A stretch of 64,000 bases of DNA. It comes from Liolophura sinensis (lineage: Eukaryota > Mollusca > Polyplacophora > Chitonida > Chitonidae). The notes under the pieces were generated by a model. That model was not told the DNA's origin and ran no database searches. It saw nothing but the letters and a program-made list of their open reading frames with translations. Positions 60,513-64,000 of the stretch are shown one piece after another (the first letter of the stretch is position 1; each line of letters opens with the position of its first letter). The translations under genes and the position numbers were made by a program. The DNA lies in NCBI RefSeq assembly GCF_032854445.1, contig NC_088299.1, positions 18,159,608 to 18,223,607 of the forward strand, given 5' to 3'.

Positions 60513-62010
60513 CATCATCTTACATGTGTGACAGGTCCTATTATAAATAGCCACACCGTTATGTAGCTTTGTAGCCATTCTCTCCTGAGTTTATATGTCT
60601 GTCGTGGAGAGAGTATACCTCATTCCAACTGCTATTGGAATTTCATGAGCTACGCTAACTATTTGATTCCAACAACAATTTGGTACATGGAAAACAATTG
60701 TCCAATTATGTTTCATTATCTGTTTTCGGAATGGCTTCAAATTTCTCATAAGTACATCAGCGTGCTTTCATCTTCTCATGCAGGCATGTTCAAAAAATTA
60801 ATTTTAAGGATCCGCCCGTCAAGGCTTAATTAAGAGGATTGTATGAACTTATCCTAAAATCCATTTATCTTTATGCTGTTGATTTGATTTGATTGCTATT
60901 TGACGCCATATTTGACTACTGGCGAATACTACAATACAATCGGTGTAAAATTGCCATAACTCCCCGCGACCTTCTACGTGCAAAAATTTGTCCCGACAAC
61001 TCGACGTCTAGCGTAAAATTCACTGAAAAAATACTCCCTGTCTACATGTATGCCCTGTATCTGTGCCGCAACGTTAATATCGCAATGATCGGACAAATCG
61101 CCAAGTCACATCAGCGACTTTGATGGCCCAGTTAACATAAGTAGATACTGTACTGTACACAGTAAATACTGTACTGTACACAGTACCGTCTACCGCATTA
61201 AAATATAGTAACACAGCACAGATAACGTAAACCTCAATAAGACAAACGCTTCGCGGACATGTGGTTGGCTTCGTACTTTATTATACTCTGTATCACAATA
61301 CTGTTTCTTTAGCTTGACACTTACGCTCTTTAAGAAGTTTTACAATATCACGCACAATATAATCTTCGGTCAAGCCACTGTCTTTATCTGAACGTATATG
61401 CCACCAGAAGCACAAAGACAAACATGCCTATTACCCTAACAATAACCTGGTGAGATAACCCAATATATTTGTACAGGAACGAGTTACCAGCACGAAGAAT
61501 GTGTGCGTATTTTCTGATGAGTGGTGCACGCAGATATGCACCACTCCATAGTTATCGTTCATATAAATGACCTTATGCCTTCCCAGTGCAGTGGTTCTGT
61601 CCTAATCACATATTAGGTAGGTTGGCTTTCTCCGCATCCTCCGCTATCTGTTTGTCGATTGCAACCAGAATCACACCTGTAAATAGAAAATAAAACACCC
61701 GTATAAATACCTAACGTGAGGCGTTTTTGAAAGCGCTTATACCAGGGCTGTATAGGTAGCGAGCGTTAAATGGACATGTGCGGCTTGTGGACAAATGAGA
61801 CACTGATTTCTGTACAGTTACATGCCATATTCCTGCCAAGACCACGCTCGTGGATATTGCCCTAGAGGTTTCTTACCATCCAGGCATAGAGCGTGCTTCT
61901 TAAAAATAACAATAATATGGTCAAGGGTAGGGAAAATCCACATGACTTTCTATGCGGCCTTTTATAAGTCAAGAGTGTTTCAGATTTCAAAACACAGGTT
62001 TAGCCTTGAC
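60513..62010. other. Non-coding
   Basis: A SINE tail scrap at 60880-60912 and a short direct repeat GTACTGTACACAGTA at 61148-61187. Nothing gene-like. Confidence 0.5.
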
Positions 62011-62163
62011 GACCTCGGCCAAGTTTCACAAAGATGTCATACACGTACGATAATCACACATACAGGACAATGGTACCGTGATTACGTCGTGCAAACTATC
62101 GTTCGACAAATGTACGTTTAAAATGTCGCACGCCACTTTGTGAAACTGGCCGCTGACGAGGTC
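62011..62163. mobile_element. Foldback (MITE-like) element
   Basis: Imperfect terminal inverted repeats: GACCTCGGCCAAGTTTCACA AAG at the left end against CTTTGTGAAACTGGCC...CGAGGTC at the right. About 150 bp, no coding capacity. Similar TTTCACAAAG foldbacks are, to my recollection, frequent in bivalves and gastropods. Confidence 0.65.
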
Positions 62164-62174
62164 AGCATGAGACA

Positions 62175-62374
62175 AATTTTCCTAACACAGGAAAGTGGCA
62201 TGTACAGTTCTAGGTACACACAGAGAATTTTCCTAACACAGGAAAATGGCATGTACAGTTCTAGGTACACATAGAGGATTTTCCTAACACAGGAAAATGG
62301 CATGTACAGTTCTAGGTACACATAGAGGATTTTCCTAACACAGGAAAATGGCATGTACAGTTCTAGGTACACAC
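62175..62374. repeat. 51 bp tandem repeat, four copies
   Basis: Unit TTTTCCTAACACAGGAAAAT, GGCATGTACAGTTCTAGGTA, CACATAGAGGA; near-perfect. Confidence 0.94.
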
Positions 62375-62540
62375 ATTGGCGAGGCTGAAAAGCTTATATA
62401 CGAACGCCACCGCCACACATCTGTTGCAGATTCTTAGACATTGACTCGTATGTTCGCAGCTTACAGCTTCTCGTCTAAACTGAAAACGCAAAATGTGCAA
62501 CAATATAGGTTTCCTATCTAGGCCGAAATAAAAACATCAG

Positions 62541-62880
62541 CCCTTGTCCTGAGGATAGCGCCCATGTCCTGTCCTGAGGATATCGCCCATGCCCTGTCCT
62601 GAGGATATCGCCCATGCTCTGTCCTGTGGATATCGCCTAAACCATGAAAACATCGCCTAAGCACTGTTACAAAGATACATTTTAAAGATCGCCTAAGCCT
62701 TGTTGAAGATATCACCTGTCCTGTCATGAACATATCGTTTTGGCCCTATCATGAAGATATAGTCCAGGCCTTGTTGTAAATATAGCCTATGCCTTGTTGA
62801 AGATATCGCCTATGCCTCGCTGAAGATATCGCATACGCCTAGCTGAAGATATCGCCTAGGCCTTGTTTTGCAGATGGCAA
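62541..62880. repeat. ~25 bp degenerate repeat (GAAGATATCGCCTATGCCTTG)
   Basis: About 14 diverged units centred on GATATCGCC. Confidence 0.8.
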
Positions 62881-64000
62881 TGCCCTGTTACGCTTGCTGT
62901 GGCTCGCGTCCGCTGACGCTTGAGTGCTTAAAGAAGTCTTTAAGTTAGCTGTGTCAGTGCCTCTAGTTTAAGCTCTTTGCCTTAAATGTGGCGCGCCTTG
63001 TGAAACATAATGACAATAAAGCCGCATCATTAAGCGTTATACACGTATCAAATCATTCAGTTTAAACAGCTGTTCTCAACGTTTGTTTTAAATTCATACC
63101 ATATAAATGCAATACTAAATTTATAAAGTTAAGGGTTAATTTATAAATTAGTATATAGTATTAATATGGAGTTATATAAGTTAATTACTACTTAAATGGA
63201 TAAGTTACAAGTCTTATTAACTGTACGGTACTTACCATACTTGCAATGCACATTGACAGCCGTTCACAATGCAAATTTAATGGAAGCTAGAGACTACTAC
63301 CACCCTAGGAACGTTGTCCCAGAATGCAACGGAAGTTAGCACATAATGGATATTTTCAGGCGTGAGAAAACGTGGCATTACAGGAACAGTTGTATAGAGC
63401 ACTAGTAAATGCATCTGTACTAATAAACAATCGCACAACTCCAGGAGTTAGCTCCCTTGAATCACCTAATACAAACAGCTACGGTAATCCAAAGAAAATC
63501 TACACATATGATCAGACGGTGATTGTTTGCGAAATACATAATTACACATACACACACAACAACATATCTACATTTACACAGTTCCAGTGCAGCCATCCAT
63601 AGTACTGAATAGCAAAGAAAAAGCCACTGATGTGAAGTGTCTTACGAAATACTACACTTCTTCCTGGGACCAGAAGTAGAATAGAGCAATACTGGTCAAA
63701 TCAATCACAAATGCCAACTCTCCACTATACACATGAAACGCTAGAACAACAACAGCAAAACGTCAAAACCATACCGAATGAGTCTCCCGTACAATCATGT
63801 CTGGAATTCTCATCCCATATAGTGCATACCTATAATATATTTTAACCAAAAATATTAACGGTTATATGTATGATGAAATTATAGGATGAACGGAATGACG
63901 GGTGTGAAAATGGCTTTATGTTCATTCACATACGAATGAAAGTCGGAACTTTTATGTAAATTTTCAGGTGGTGACAGACATTTCACATTTTTGTGAAGTG
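62881..64000. other. Non-coding to window end
   Basis: Contains the inverted repeat CTTAAAG/CTTTAAG near 62928-62945, otherwise A/T-rich unique sequence. Confidence 0.5.

Overview
The window is eukaryotic DNA, about 60% A+T, with long introns and GT-AG splice junctions. It is dominated by short-unit tandem repeats and tRNA-derived SINE copies. The SINE tail (TTTATTTGATTGGTGTTTTACG) and a foldback element with TTTCACAAAG arms are, as far as I recall, common in mollusc and other lophotrochozoan genomes. I infer a marine lophotrochozoan, most likely a mollusc; the species cannot be named from this sequence.

The only protein-coding gene I can support is a transglutaminase on the minus strand. 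It has 16 coding exons between 56333 (start) and 34801 (stop). All exon phases agree, and together they give 2310 nt, or 769 codons plus a stop. The complete family architecture is present: N-terminal beta-sandwich, catalytic core with a Cys345/His404/Asp427 triad and matching calcium ligands, and two C-terminal beta-barrels. None of these exons stands out as an open frame; they were found by reading for family motifs and then checking splice sites and phase.

Layout. 1-25600: non-coding and repeat-rich, with a dozen tandem arrays (16 to 73 bp units, up to about 32 copies) and SINEs, four of them with visible target-site duplications. 25624-37205: a tandem segmental duplication of the 3' end of the gene. 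The proximal copy (about 31012-37205) carries the last two exons and four intact tRNA-Thr(TGT) genes on the opposite strand. The distal copy (about 25624-30865) carries a second intact terminal exon, a truncated penultimate exon, one intact tRNA-Thr and one decayed one. 37848-56333: the rest of the gene, its introns loaded with minisatellites. 56334-64000: 5' leader and upstream non-coding DNA with SINEs, a foldback element and four more small arrays.

The most striking observation is that some intronic minisatellites were built from the gene's own splice sites. In intron 13 about 22 copies of a 78/79 bp unit each contain the 3' splice site of exon 14 plus its first ~48 coding bases, and exon 14 is in effect the last unit. 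In intron 6 about 18 copies of a 27 bp unit each contain GTAAGTCCAG, the exact 5' splice site of exon 6. The intron 2 array carries GTGAGT in nearly every unit next to the real GTGAGA donor. With the nested tRNA-Thr cluster and the duplicated terminal exon, this makes the locus a good case for studying splice-site choice among decoys.
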